A stretch of 63,621 nt of DNA from Marinagarivorans sp. (GCA_028281865.1 JANQJB010000079.1:1-63621), one strand, 5' to 3'. Numbered from the stretch's first letter, positions 1-8,880 are shown. Notes: a model not told the origin generated them from the letters alone. Numbers and translations are program-made.

Positions 1-471
1 ATAATTCTGCCTGTGTGGGACATCGGGGTTCTCCATTAAATTGATCGTCGCAAAATCAGTTTAATGAATGCCGCTGTCCCCCGTTTATGATGATGAGCCT
101 TTTTAATCAGGCTTTTTTATTGCACAATGAACGCTCCCCTTACCTGTTAATCATTGGCGAAACACATGGTTTCGCCTAGTTCGAGCCCAGCAGGCGGAGC
201 CAAATTAATAAAGCCCGGTCACTTAGATCGTAAGCGTCTCGCAAACCGCGCCTATTTATTGGCGGGATTACAATTGGAAGTCTAGGTGTGAATTGCTAGA
301 CGGTTAGGTTACGGACTGCCAAAGCGTCTGTTTTGGTATTAGTTGTTTACTCATGGTCAACGCCTCATTACTAAATTAATGGAGGCTGTATTTTGGCAGA
401 CGCAACTGCGAGGGGAAGGTTGTCGTAGATTGAGCGCTTACACTATATCTGCAAAGCACACTCAAAGAAAA
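1..471. other. intergenic region with hairpins and a possible IS remnant
   Basis: There is no convincing gene here. Visible structures are a plus-strand terminator-like hairpin (96-119) and a perfect 7-bp inverted repeat (156-162 with 170-176). Around 316-402 several interleaved inverted repeats are built from CTGCCAAA and GCGTCTG. On the minus strand a 16-codon frame (MSKQLIPKQTLWQSVT) opens near 356 inside those repeats. It could be the start of a decayed transposase bordered by a terminal repeat, but I cannot identify a family. The stretch lies downstream of the last polysaccharide gene and may mark the edge of the locus. Confidence 0.4.
96..119 (+). terminator. putative intrinsic terminator
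   Basis: A short stem AGCCT/AGGCT with an 8-nt loop is followed directly by a run of six T on the plus strand. It would end a plus-strand transcript entering from outside the window. The stem is only 5 bp, so it is weak. Confidence 0.35.
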
Positions 472-1149
472 CTACACAAGTAATTCAGCGAGCTCTGAAT
501 TAGGCTTTGGCAAGGTAGGGAAAATACGCCATAAAAATCCATTTTTCCCTGGGAAAACGACCACCCAAGCGGTCAGAATTACAACCAAAATATATAACGT
601 TATGCTTTTATTTTCGACAAACCAAATTTCCAATTCTCCCTTGTATTTGCCTATCACGTCCCGATGAAACTCTACAGCATCATTCCGAGCGCCTAAGATC
701 GATTCTTCATCTCTAAATAGTATCGATCCAATACCAGTTAAGCCAGGCTTAACATGCTCTAGCGCGCCCTTAACTGAATCGGGGTAAGAGTCATAAGCAT
801 GCTTAACAAGGGGGCGTGGACCAACGACACTCATATGACCCATTAAAATGTTGAAGAGCTGAGGCAGTTCATTAATTTTCGTCTTTCTTAAAAATCGTCC
901 TACTGGCAATACCCGTGGATCATTCTTCAATGTGACAGTACCAGTCCCAATTGAGGGGCTCGCTTTTAACATCGTCGCAAATTTCAATAATCCGAATGGC
1001 TTCCCACTTAAACCCATTCTTTCTTGAACATAAAATATTTCACGCTCTCCTGTAAACGACAATATAACCACAACCGCCAATAGTAATGGGGACAGAATTA
1101 ATATGGCAAACAAAGAGAAAAATATATCGAGCAATCGAATTAACATCAC
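472..1149 (-). CDS. Initiating sugar-1-phosphate transferase (PglC/WreU-like)
   Basis: This 225-residue protein fits the monotopic bacterial sugar transferase family (PF02397), which moves a sugar-1-phosphate from UDP-sugar to undecaprenyl phosphate at the inner membrane. An N-terminal hydrophobic re-entrant segment covers about residues 3-30. The signature VVGPRPL is at about 110, PGLTGIGSI at about 135, and a C-terminal hydrophobic segment at about 184-203. Oddly, the catalytic Asp-Glu dyad of the family (DELPQ) reads NELPQ here, with an AAT codon, so Asp is replaced by Asn. Its start overlaps the stop of the upstream dehydratase by 4 bp (ATGA), so the two are translationally coupled. With the two genes upstream it resembles the WreU/WreV/WreQ set that starts a chain with QuiNAc. 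The exact substrate is an inference. Confidence 0.85.
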   Translation of the reverse strand: MMLIRLLDIFFSLFAILILSPLLLAVVVILSFTGEREIFYVQERMGLSGKPFGLLKFATMLKASPSIGTGTVTLKNDPRVLPVGRFLRKTKINELPQLFNILMGHMSVVGPRPLVKHAYDSYPDSVKGALEHVKPGLTGIGSILFRDEESILGARNDAVEFHRDVIGKYKGELEIWFVENKSITLYILVVILTAWVVVFPGKNGFLWRIFPTLPKPNSELAELLV

Positions 1150-2333
1150 ATTTTACCATCCAGATACTTGCCGGTTTCTTTATGCGTAAATCCTGGAATC
1201 AAGTCATTAAACAGGCCTAAAAGATCTCTTTTTTCCCAATTACCGCTAGAGAGAAATTGCCCAATTTCTTTTTCAAAATCACCCAATTTGGTAACGTCAA
1301 ATTCTAACGATGATTTAATCACTCCAATGTTTTTGAACGATTGCCAATCAACATCTTCGCCTTCCATGTAAAACTCTTCAAATGATTTTTCTCCGGTTGT
1401 ATCTGACTCAAAAAAATACACTGGCCAACACTTCTTTTGCTTCAGACTATCAACACTCTTCCGCGCAACTTCTTCAGATTCACACCGATAAGCCGTGTAG
1501 CCACGAGCCTCCAAGTATTTGATAGCGATGTCATTAAACCTGACTAAATTTAGCTCTTCACTCAGTCGAGGAAAGAAAATATTCCTGTCCTCACCAAGCA
1601 AACAGGAAATAAGGCAGAGCTCCCCGGCCTCTTTTGGAGTCACAAAATACCTTCTGACATCCATTGGCGCTGATATAGGCTGATTTTTTAATATACGCTG
1701 ATTAAAGCCGTGCAAAAGGCTACCATCAGAAAACGCTACATTGGCAAATCGCGCAGACGAAAAAGGAACCTGGCCACTCTCGCGCATTAAAAACATTTCC
1801 ATAATTCTTTTACTTGCGCCCATCATATTTGCCGGATTAGCTGCTTTGTCTGTTGACACGCAGAAGTACTTTTTGACGTTGAGCTCTTTGAGTCTTTGAT
1901 AGAGCTTCAATGTAAACATGATATTGACCTGGATCAACCTCATTAGAGTGTACGGATCTTTTTCGCTTCGAACATGTTTTAGCGCCGAAAGATTTAATAC
2001 ATAATCATATTCACCTTCGTTTCGAAGCAATGACTCAAACTCGGCACTACCAAAATCAACAGCAAATGTTCTAAAGTCTCCAGAGATATAACCCAGACTG
2101 CTTCTAATGTCTCTAACTAACTCAACAAGATTATTTTCGCTAATATCAACAACATGTAACTTTTGAGGATTTCTCGCAAAAAGCTCCTTTACAACGGCCT
2201 GACCGATTGACCCTGCGCCACCAATAACGAGAAACGAACCTCCGTTTACCATAGACTCGATTTTCGTGCCATAACGGTTCAAATCTTCAGAAAAAAGCGC
2301 TTTAGATCGACCGATTAAATTAAGTATGTTCAA
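1146..2333 (-). CDS. UDP-GlcNAc 4,6-dehydratase-like SDR (CapD/WreV-type)
   Basis: This 395-residue protein is an extended short-chain dehydrogenase of the CapD/FlaA1/WbpM group. The nucleotide-binding motif GGAGSIG lies at about residues 38-44, LSALKHV at about 115, and STDKAANPANMMGASK at about 160-175. It has Met where FlaA1-type enzymes have the catalytic Tyr, as in WbpM. It should convert UDP-GlcNAc to the 4-keto-6-deoxy intermediate. There is no N-terminal membrane domain, and about 100 C-terminal residues are of the substrate-binding type. The next gene downstream is the initiating transferase (4-bp overlap), and the gene upstream is a likely 4-ketoreductase 30 nt away. The order suggests UDP-QuiNAc synthesis, which is an inference. 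Confidence 0.85.
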   Translation of the reverse strand: MNILNLIGRSKALFSEDLNRYGTKIESMVNGGSFLVIGGAGSIGQAVVKELFARNPQKLHVVDISENNLVELVRDIRSSLGYISGDFRTFAVDFGSAEFESLLRNEGEYDYVLNLSALKHVRSEKDPYTLMRLIQVNIMFTLKLYQRLKELNVKKYFCVSTDKAANPANMMGASKRIMEMFLMRESGQVPFSSARFANVAFSDGSLLHGFNQRILKNQPISAPMDVRRYFVTPKEAGELCLISCLLGEDRNIFFPRLSEELNLVRFNDIAIKYLEARGYTAYRCESEEVARKSVDSLKQKKCWPVYFFESDTTGEKSFEEFYMEGEDVDWQSFKNIGVIKSSLEFDVTKLGDFEKEIGQFLSSGNWEKRDLLGLFNDLIPGFTHKETGKYLDGKM

Positions 2334-2363
2334 TTTAATGAGCCCTTTTCTTGCTTAAATAAC

Positions 2364-3350
2364 TTAATTCGCTGACTCAACATTTTCATAATGCCCTAGG
2401 GATATCCTGACTGCCTCAGAAAATGAATATGGCGGAGTCCATTGCAGCTCGGCCTTAGTATCTCGAATATCTAAAACCAGAGAATCGCAGGTTTTTTTGA
2501 ATAGTTCGGACTTATTGCACAATTTCGCCATCATCTGGAGCATTGTGCGGTTGATTCCAAATAATTTGGGCCTAATATTCAGAGCATTAGCGATCTCCTG
2601 AATTAGCTCCAGTGTAGACACATCATAATCGTCGCTAACATTATAAGTCTTTCCCTTCGATTCTTCGATGTCTATGCAAGATTCCAGCATATCCACTAAA
2701 TTACCAACATAAACAAAGCTTCGCTTATTACTTATATTCAAAAAAGGTAGCGGAATCCCCCGCGAAACAGCCGACGCTAGGGCTTTAAAATTTCCGGGAG
2801 CATTCGGCCCATAAACCATAGGAGGCCTCACGATGACCACTGTCAACTCAGATTTCGCCTCTATGGCCCTCAGCCCGTTTTCAGCTTCTAATTTAGACTG
2901 AGCGTACACTTCACAGGGAGTCAAAGCGCTATCAGGACTTAATTTTCCAGCTCTCGACGAACCATAGACGCCGACTGAACTGATAAAAATAAATTTACTT
3001 ACACCAGCCTCCACTGCTTGTTTTGCTAAATTTGTGGTTCCTCGTGCGTTTACTTCCATGAACTGACTTGCAATATTGGCGCCTCTACTCGAAACATGAG
3101 CTAAACCGGCAATATGAACAATAGTATCAATACCCTCCAATGCATCGTGCCAATTAGTAGTACTGGATATGTCGCCGATGGCGAGCCGCCGTACATTTAA
3201 ATCGATCTTGCCCCCAGACTGATGATCAAAAGCGCTTAATTTCCTGTAGGCCAATATCAGCTCTAAATCGGTCCGTTCCATCAATATTTTGATTAATTTT
3301 AAGCCAATGTAACCACTACAACCCGTTATGAGGACCTTTGATTTATTCAT
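2364..3350 (-). CDS. NAD-dependent epimerase/4-ketoreductase SDR (WreQ/WbpV-like)
   Basis: This 328-residue extended SDR has GCSGYIG at about residues 10-16, HIAGLAHVS at about 73 (a variant of HxAA), SSVGVYG at about 124 with catalytic Ser, and the YAQSK active-site pair at about 149. WbpV/WreQ-type enzymes reduce UDP-4-keto-6-deoxy-GlcNAc to UDP-QuiNAc. The adjacent dehydratase and PglC-like transferase fit that job. Other possibilities are a UDP-glucose 4-epimerase-like or dTDP-4-keto-sugar reductase activity. The start is an ATG followed by a basic stretch, and a preceding glycosyltransferase ends 30 nt upstream. Confidence 0.8.
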   Translation of the reverse strand: MNKSKVLITGCSGYIGLKLIKILMERTDLELILAYRKLSAFDHQSGGKIDLNVRRLAIGDISSTTNWHDALEGIDTIVHIAGLAHVSSRGANIASQFMEVNARGTTNLAKQAVEAGVSKFIFISSVGVYGSSRAGKLSPDSALTPCEVYAQSKLEAENGLRAIEAKSELTVVIVRPPMVYGPNAPGNFKALASAVSRGIPLPFLNISNKRSFVYVGNLVDMLESCIDIEESKGKTYNVSDDYDVSTLELIQEIANALNIRPKLFGINRTMLQMMAKLCNKSELFKKTCDSLVLDIRDTKAELQWTPPYSFSEAVRISLGHYENVESAN

Positions 3351-3380
3351 TAACTTATCTTTATCGATGCCCGAATACCA

Positions 3381-4163
3381 CTACACCTTAAAAAAACTCA
3401 AAATTTTAAACGGTAATTTCATGAGCATAAAAGGCGCATAGGACTTTATGCCATTTTCTCTACATGCACGAGCAATCTCAATATTTTGATGCACACGCCA
3501 AATAAGAGCTCCAGAACTGATCCCCCCTTCTCTCATGGCGACAACAACTCGATCAATTCTTTTGAAACGCACTCCTGCGACAAAGAATCGAGCCATTAGC
3601 TCAAAATCTGCTGCAACACGATAACCCAAACGATACTTACCGTATTTCTGAAAACACTCTTTCCTCGCATAAAAAGTAGGATGAGGTACCATAAAACCGA
3701 ATCTCATTTTCCACAATCGAAAACCCTTTGACGAATAGAGTCTCGTTGGCTTTTTCAGATCGTTGCGATCAACATAAATAAGATCTGCAAAAACAGCATC
3801 AACTTCGGATGTAAACGCAGAAATCAAATCTTTTAAAGCTTCTGTATTTTCGAAAATATCATCCGAGTTTAATATACCGATGACATCCCCCGTTGATGCA
3901 TCAATCCCTCGATTCATTGCATCATAGATTCCTTTATCAGGCTTGCTGATAACTGTCGCTATGCGTTCTGAATACTCACCGACAATCGAAAGCGTCGCAT
4001 CGCATGAACCGCCATCAACTACTATATACTCAATATTCTTATACGATTGACTTAAAACAGACTCAATCGTATCCTTAATTGTATCAGCACTATTATAACA
4101 CACAGTTATTAGCGAAACTTTTAGGTCACTTTCGCTCAATTTATCAAGTCCTAAACAATACAA
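3381..4163 (-). CDS. Family 2 glycosyltransferase
   Basis: This GT-A glycosyltransferase of 252-260 residues shows the GT2 pattern: LITVCYNSADTIKDTIESV near the N-terminus, VVDGGSCDAT, GIYDAMNRGI, and the LNSDD metal-binding motif at about residue 98. It would add one sugar to the lipid-linked repeat unit at the cytoplasmic face of the inner membrane. No ATG opens the frame. The longest version begins with TTG at 4163. A TTG at 4139 has AGGA nine bases upstream and gives a more usual N-terminus, so the true start may be 4139. Donor and acceptor cannot be told from the sequence. Confidence 0.8.
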   Translation of the reverse strand: MYCLGLDKLSESDLKVSLITVCYNSADTIKDTIESVLSQSYKNIEYIVVDGGSCDATLSIVGEYSERIATVISKPDKGIYDAMNRGIDASTGDVIGILNSDDIFENTEALKDLISAFTSEVDAVFADLIYVDRNDLKKPTRLYSSKGFRLWKMRFGFMVPHPTFYARKECFQKYGKYRLGYRVAADFELMARFFVAGVRFKRIDRVVVAMREGGISSGALIWRVHQNIEIARACRENGIKSYAPFMLMKLPFKILSFFKV

Positions 4164-4198
4164 CTAAGTTTTTTCTAAATACCATTGATATGTTGTTC

Positions 4199-4360
4199 TC
4201 AAACATCTTCTAGTGTAATTTCTGGCGACCAGTCTAGCTGTTGAATTTTAGAAGTATCTAATAATTTTCTAGGGGGTCCATCAAGCTTCGAAGTGTCGAA
4301 CAAAATTTGACCTTCGCATCCGGCCACTTGAGCTATTAAATTAGCCACTTCACTTATTGC
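4199..4360 (-). pseudogene. 3' remnant of a GDP-L-fucose synthase gene
   Basis: The minus strand encodes about 50 residues ending in TGA at 4199, including GQILFDTSKLDGPPRKLLD and DWSPEITLEDV. This matches the C-terminal region of the intact fcl at 25.8-26.8 kb, which reads [19 protein letters not shown] at the equivalent place. All of the N-terminal Rossmann domain is missing. It abuts, out of frame, the 5' remnant of a carbamoyltransferase gene. It is best read as what remained after a deletion or recombination in the polysaccharide locus. Confidence 0.75.
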
Positions 4361-4532
4361 GTCAAACTAATGCCCGCTTCATCGAGGCAGTGCCGAATTG
4401 ACCCCAAAGCAAACCCGGCCCAATGTTTGATACGGCGAAAACGTTCTTCCTCAACTGTAGTGACAAGCTGCCTGCCCTTCAATAAACAAGACGATGAATC
4501 ATCCCGATAGGTGTTTGCTCCAATATGTACAT
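4354..4532 (-). pseudogene. 5' remnant of a NodU/CmcH-type carbamoyltransferase gene
   Basis: About 60 codons resemble the N-terminus of O-carbamoyltransferases (NodU/HypF/CmcH group): DDSSSCLL, TTVEEERFRRIKHWAGF and IRHCLDEAGISL. The likely original ATG is at 4532, with AGGAG eight bases upstream. That frame reads MYIL and then shifts, because one G appears lost from a GGG run. Restoring it gives MYILGANTYRDDSSSCLL, the expected family N-terminus. The remaining frame stops at 4354 and runs straight into the fucose-synthase remnant. The gene once followed the glycosyltransferase ending at 4557 directly. Such enzymes carbamoylate sugar hydroxyls, so the ancestral polysaccharide may have been carbamoylated. 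Confidence 0.7.
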
Positions 4533-4556
4533 CTAACCTACTCCTAGGTTCCAAAT

Positions 4557-5699
4557 CTATTGCATGAGGACAGCGTTATATGCCGCAATGTGACGCTCTG
4601 CACAATGAGAAATGTCAAGTTCTTTCACAGCGACATTTCGGCTTCTTTTACCAAACTCTTCCCGCATTGAATTATCAGCTAATAGAAGGCTTAAGTTCTT
4701 AGCCATTGCATCTGAATCCCCAACATTCACAATGAATCCGTTTTCTCCATTCTGGACATATCTGGGAACATCTCCCACATCAGTTGAAACCACGGGCTTG
4801 GCCATCGCCATAGCTTCCCATACCGAGATTGGAGATGATTCCGCATTGGAACTACATACATAAATATCAAAACGATTAAGGAGTGGGCGAACATCAGCAC
4901 GAGAACCAACAAATTCAATGTTCGGCACTTGTAGTTCACTACATAACTCAAGCAAAAATTTATAATAGCGATTTTGCGAAGGATAGATCGCACCGATAAC
5001 AACAAATACTACATTATTCAATGACTTATTCAGTAATGCTGCTGCTTGAATATAGGTTTCGAGCCCCTTTAAAGGATTTACATTGGCGACCGTGCCAATA
5101 ACGAAACTAGTATCAAACATTTTCAATAATTCATCATCACCTCTAAAAGTCAACATCGGGTCAAATCGCTTGGTTACTACCGGTGCTTGGATCAAGAATT
5201 CGTCTTTACAAGATCTAATCAACGGTCTGTAATATGCCTTGCTTCGCTCCGAAGCAAAAATAAATCCATCAGCAAATCGACAGACAAGAGAAAATAAAAA
5301 CCGAATAAAGCCCGGCATTGAAGTATCGTTCAAATGCCACAACACTTTTTTTCTTGCTAGCTTACCAGCTATCACGCCCTTGTATTGCCAGCTTCCGCCA
5401 CTGACATGCACTAAATCAAATTTCTCTCTTTTCAAAAAGCGCGTAATAGATGCAATTTCAATCGGCCAATACAGCAAATATCGCACAGCGATTTTCCAAT
5501 CACGGGTGATGCGAGTTATTGGGAGCATTTTGTATTTCACCGCAACTGCATTGCACCGATCCTTAAACACATCTGAGTCCTCAACGGGCATAATAACAGT
5601 TGTTAGGATGTCGGATTTCAGCGCAACGGCTGTGTCGACGATCCGTGCCTGTGGACCGCCATATCGTCCGTCCTCAATAATGTTAGCCACTTTTATCAA
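4557..5699 (-). CDS. Family 4 glycosyltransferase
   Basis: This 380-residue GT-B enzyme has IIEDGRYGGPQARI in the N-terminal domain (acceptor side). The C-terminal GT4 donor domain has IGTVANVNPLKGLETYIQAA and FVGSRADVRPLL. The EX7E-type signature region is SSNAESSPISVWEAMAMAKP at about residues 282-301, followed by VVSTDVGDVP. It would work as a cytoplasmic or membrane-associated retaining transferase in repeat-unit assembly. The ATG start is clean. Downstream lies only the decayed carbamoyltransferase fragment, so this now ends the functional run from 10.8 kb. Sugar specificity is unknown. Confidence 0.85.
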   Translation of the reverse strand: MIKVANIIEDGRYGGPQARIVDTAVALKSDILTTVIMPVEDSDVFKDRCNAVAVKYKMLPITRITRDWKIAVRYLLYWPIEIASITRFLKREKFDLVHVSGGSWQYKGVIAGKLARKKVLWHLNDTSMPGFIRFLFSLVCRFADGFIFASERSKAYYRPLIRSCKDEFLIQAPVVTKRFDPMLTFRGDDELLKMFDTSFVIGTVANVNPLKGLETYIQAAALLNKSLNNVVFVVIGAIYPSQNRYYKFLLELCSELQVPNIEFVGSRADVRPLLNRFDIYVCSSNAESSPISVWEAMAMAKPVVSTDVGDVPRYVQNGENGFIVNVGDSDAMAKNLSLLLADNSMREEFGKRSRNVAVKELDISHCAERHIAAYNAVLMQ

Positions 5700-5787
5700 T
5701 TCAAACTGACCTCGGAAAAATACACGCCATTCTAATTAAACACAGTAGTTGGAAAGTCATCGAGCATTAACCTCGCCTGCGTAAAGC

Positions 5788-6444
5788 TCAAGGTTTTCGA
5801 CATTGCAAACACAAACCATGTGCAAATTGATGTTCGCGCTCAGGCCGGTTGAACATTTCGTCTAAGGACTTACCCTTTTCAAATTCTACAATCTCGACAA
5901 AGCCATGTTCCAACAGCTTTTTAGTTAAACCCGCTTGATCCCACATCCACAAATGCCTACTACCACCAAAGGCATCGGACAATCGACTACGTAAGGTTCT
6001 ACGAGATCGGTGCACCCCCAAACCCGACTTCTTGCAGAAATCAAAGCAAGCAGACTCACGAACACCTTGATCCTCAGAAGCGTTCGCGTTTACATAGTTG
6101 GTGATGAAGAACACTAGATCCGGTACGATAATTCGATACAACCCTCCGGGTTTGAGGTAACGAAATGAGTTTTCTAGTGCACTCTCGAAATCTTGATAAG
6201 AAAGGTGTTCTAGCACATGAGCACAGAATAGCCCGTCAACGGAGTTCTCAGCGAGAGGAAGGCCGCGCACAATATCACCGAATTTAATAGCATCATCAAA
6301 TTTGCAGTTCAACTTTGGTGCAATTAAAGACCCCAACACAGGTATACGCTGTAACCGTAAGGTCGGTGAGGCATCAAAATTCAACCATCCGGGAATGGCT
6401 TCATTGCCAGACCCAAATTGAACATAAAGTTTCGTATCAGTCAT
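5788..6444 (-). CDS. SAM-dependent methyltransferase (class I, type 11-like)
   Basis: This 218-residue protein has LYVQFGSGNEAIPGWLNFD at residues 6-24 (SAM-binding motif I in the form used by the predicted SAM methyltransferases of sugar clusters). It continues with GLFCAHVLEHLSYQDFESAL at about 91 and LKPGGLYRIIVPDL at about 116. It probably methylates a glycan hydroxyl or caps the chain. Its place among glycosyltransferases supports a glycan substrate, which is an inference. A gap of about 110 bp separates it from the gene upstream, and about 90 bp from the GT4 downstream. Confidence 0.75.
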   Translation of the reverse strand: MTDTKLYVQFGSGNEAIPGWLNFDASPTLRLQRIPVLGSLIAPKLNCKFDDAIKFGDIVRGLPLAENSVDGLFCAHVLEHLSYQDFESALENSFRYLKPGGLYRIIVPDLVFFITNYVNANASEDQGVRESACFDFCKKSGLGVHRSRRTLRSRLSDAFGGSRHLWMWDQAGLTKKLLEHGFVEIVEFEKGKSLDEMFNRPEREHQFAHGLCLQCRKP

Positions 6445-6553
6445 GTTGTTAATAACGCGGAAATAATTAGTACTTTATCATATGAACGGAACGATCAAGC
6501 ATTGTAGTTCTTACTTTTACTCCAGCAGTTAATCGTTGCAGCGATGTGACGCC

Positions 6554-7744
6554 CTAAGAATTATGACTCAAAGCCCCCTCAAGTTCGTAGGCCACTTCAG
6601 TCTCGGCAGCCACCATCGAAATAAATTGATTCAGTGAGCGCTCTTCTGAAATAGACTGTTGCGCAATTCGATAAGAATTTTCCGCCATTGCAGAGAGCCG
6701 TTCCGGCTGTGCCATAAACTCTTCCATAACCATCAAAAACTGATCAGGCTCAAAGGTATCACCAAAACAAATGTAACTCTCGCCATGAACCAATCCAATA
6801 TCGGTATACACCTGGCTGGACGTACCCACAATTAAGCAACCACACTTCATGGCTTCGTACATCCCCAAGGCAGGCATATCGTTGATTTCCTCACCATAGA
6901 TGACGAATTGATATTGGTTCATCAATTCGACAAGGTCCGCCTTGTAATAATCGAAATCATTACCCTGTGGCGGGTCGTCTTTATTTTTTAGACAATGATC
7001 TCGTCCTGCAAAGGGTGTGACGTAGACGTCAACTAGAGAACTCACCTTGCGCCAATTGTCAAACAAAGCCTTGCGCACTGGATGATATGTTGGAGAGTCG
7101 AAGTACTTTTTCACATCTTGGATGGCAGCTTCATTATCACAAAAGCAAGAAACAGATCCCAAACCGGCACATTTTACGCGTCGTTTATCAAATGGTGTAA
7201 TCCGCCTAAAACGTGAACTTGGCACATAAGGCACAAACCAAACCGGCTGCCCAGAGCCATAGAAATGTTGAAAAAAAGCACTCGAATCTAATTTTGATTC
7301 AGCCCAAAATCTATCTACGCCAATTTTTTTAACCAAATCACCGCGCTCACTAGCCCTAGTCATAAAATGATTGGTATTGAGAATCTTTACTGCATCGAGC
7401 TGAGCTAACACATCTACTGTTTTAGAAGTGACATTTTTGATACTGAAGATTAACCTATCCGTAGGCAATAACTTATTGGAAGGTATCACTCTGACTTTCT
7501 GTGCAGGAATTTTATGTACAAGACACCAAATCAAAAACTCCAATCGCGTTAACCAACGCCATTTTAACATTCGCGGCACTGAACTTTCCGAAGAATCTAG
7601 GTAGACATTAATTCCACCATTGGCAATTAAGTAGGATAAAACATAACCTAACTTATCCGTAGCAGGATATTTAATCAAGACTTTATAAACTGAAAGACGG
7701 TACAACCCATGCACATGTGGATTGAACAAAACGACCCGACTCAT
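6554..7744 (-). CDS. Putative GT-B-type glycosyltransferase
   Basis: This 396-residue protein has no strong catalytic signature that I can name. The C-terminal half has the layout of a GT4-like donor domain: FVIYGEEINDMPALGMYEAMKCGCLIVGTSS at about residues 285-315 parallels the acidic-plus-GMYEAM pattern of GT-B enzymes. The N-terminus has FNPHVHGLYRLSVYKVL and a two-domain organisation. Its start overlaps the stop of the upstream C-methyltransferase by 4 bp. It is therefore co-translated with the unusual-sugar module and may be the transferase that uses that sugar. Confidence 0.6.
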   Translation of the reverse strand: MSRVVLFNPHVHGLYRLSVYKVLIKYPATDKLGYVLSYLIANGGINVYLDSSESSVPRMLKWRWLTRLEFLIWCLVHKIPAQKVRVIPSNKLLPTDRLIFSIKNVTSKTVDVLAQLDAVKILNTNHFMTRASERGDLVKKIGVDRFWAESKLDSSAFFQHFYGSGQPVWFVPYVPSSRFRRITPFDKRRVKCAGLGSVSCFCDNEAAIQDVKKYFDSPTYHPVRKALFDNWRKVSSLVDVYVTPFAGRDHCLKNKDDPPQGNDFDYYKADLVELMNQYQFVIYGEEINDMPALGMYEAMKCGCLIVGTSSQVYTDIGLVHGESYICFGDTFEPDQFLMVMEEFMAQPERLSAMAENSYRIAQQSISEERSLNQFISMVAAETEVAYELEGALSHNS

Positions 7745-8880
7745 TCCCAGAATACCGCACCGTCATTGATATTACTGAGAATATCCTGCTTGATTTCATC
7801 GTTATAAACACCAGCCTTCAAAATTACCACAGGATGCTCAACTTGTTCGAGAATCCTTGGTGAAGCGACCTGTAAATCGGTGCCGTACAACCTTCTACCC
7901 TGCTTATTTGGATCATTATCCAATAGACACTCGATGCGCTGGGTATTAAGCCCAAACCCAATAAGGTATTGCGCAAACACGTGAGCACCAAACAGATACA
8001 ACTTTTGATTATCATTTAAATCTTTAATCTTAGAGTTCAGATCATCAATCAACTGTTCGTGATAACTCACATAATTCAGATAAATTTGCTTATTATGATC
8101 ATATAAGCCCGACGGCAATAGAGTTGGCTGAACATTCGAGTCGCGAACACAGGCGTAAAATATACTATGATCATCCAAAAAGTATTCCTTTTTTTCAATA
8201 CGAAACCCATGTTGTTGCAACAGATATTCAATGTATGGCTCTGTTATAAATATTGTATGCTCGAAATTAATACAATTTGTGTATTTTCTTTGAAGCATCT
8301 CTTCCATGTTAGGCAAAGAAAAAATCAAATATTTTCCTTCAGAGAGAAAATTTGCAATGTGTCCAAGAAAAACTTGAGGTTCGTAAACATGCTCAAACAC
8401 ATGCGAATGAACAATAGCATCGATCGGTTTATTTAACTTAAACTGATCATCAAAAAAACCTTTGACAAAATGGGCATTCACCCCTTCGGCAGGTATTGGA
8501 TTGGGCTCAATGATAGTCCAGTCACAATCTGATTCTAGTGCATGATAGTTACGACTAAGAATTCCATGCGCACCACCAATTTCTAAAACCGAGTGAGGGC
8601 GAAAACCATGCAAAAAATCAGCAAAGGCTTGATGATGCTGCATCCACGTACTACCAATAGCACCTGCATGGTTTTCCGGATACAAGACATCCAGAGGAAT
8701 AAGATTTTTTAACTGCAAGAAACCATTTGTTGGAGAAATGTGCCAAACCATATCGGCATGTAAATCATCATCCGCTGAGTGACTGACACATCCCATATAA
8801 ACAGGAAATTTCACTAACCCGCCCAAGTCTTCCATTTTATTCCCGTCAATAACATCACTTTTTCTTTCGATCAGCTTCAT
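7741..8880 (-). CDS. NDP-sugar C-methyltransferase-like protein
   Basis: This 379-residue protein has three parts. The N-terminus carries a CVSH segment, a possible remnant of the zinc-binding domain of sugar C-methyltransferases. A class I SAM domain has LEIGGAHGILSRNY at about residues 97-110 and HSHVFEHVYEPQVFL at about 159-173. A C-terminal Rossmann-like domain (LYLFGAHVFAQYL to VVILKAGVYNDEIK) matches the C-methyltransferase C-terminal fold (PF08484). TylC3-like enzymes methylate C3 of 4-keto-6-deoxy sugars, giving branched sugars. It overlaps both neighbours by 4 bp (ATGA), so it belongs with the kinase-nucleotidyltransferase fusion. The substrate is unknown. Confidence 0.75.
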   Translation of the reverse strand: MKLIERKSDVIDGNKMEDLGGLVKFPVYMGCVSHSADDDLHADMVWHISPTNGFLQLKNLIPLDVLYPENHAGAIGSTWMQHHQAFADFLHGFRPHSVLEIGGAHGILSRNYHALESDCDWTIIEPNPIPAEGVNAHFVKGFFDDQFKLNKPIDAIVHSHVFEHVYEPQVFLGHIANFLSEGKYLIFSLPNMEEMLQRKYTNCINFEHTIFITEPYIEYLLQQHGFRIEKKEYFLDDHSIFYACVRDSNVQPTLLPSGLYDHNKQIYLNYVSYHEQLIDDLNSKIKDLNDNQKLYLFGAHVFAQYLIGFGLNTQRIECLLDNDPNKQGRRLYGTDLQVASPRILEQVEHPVVILKAGVYNDEIKQDILSNINDGAVFWE

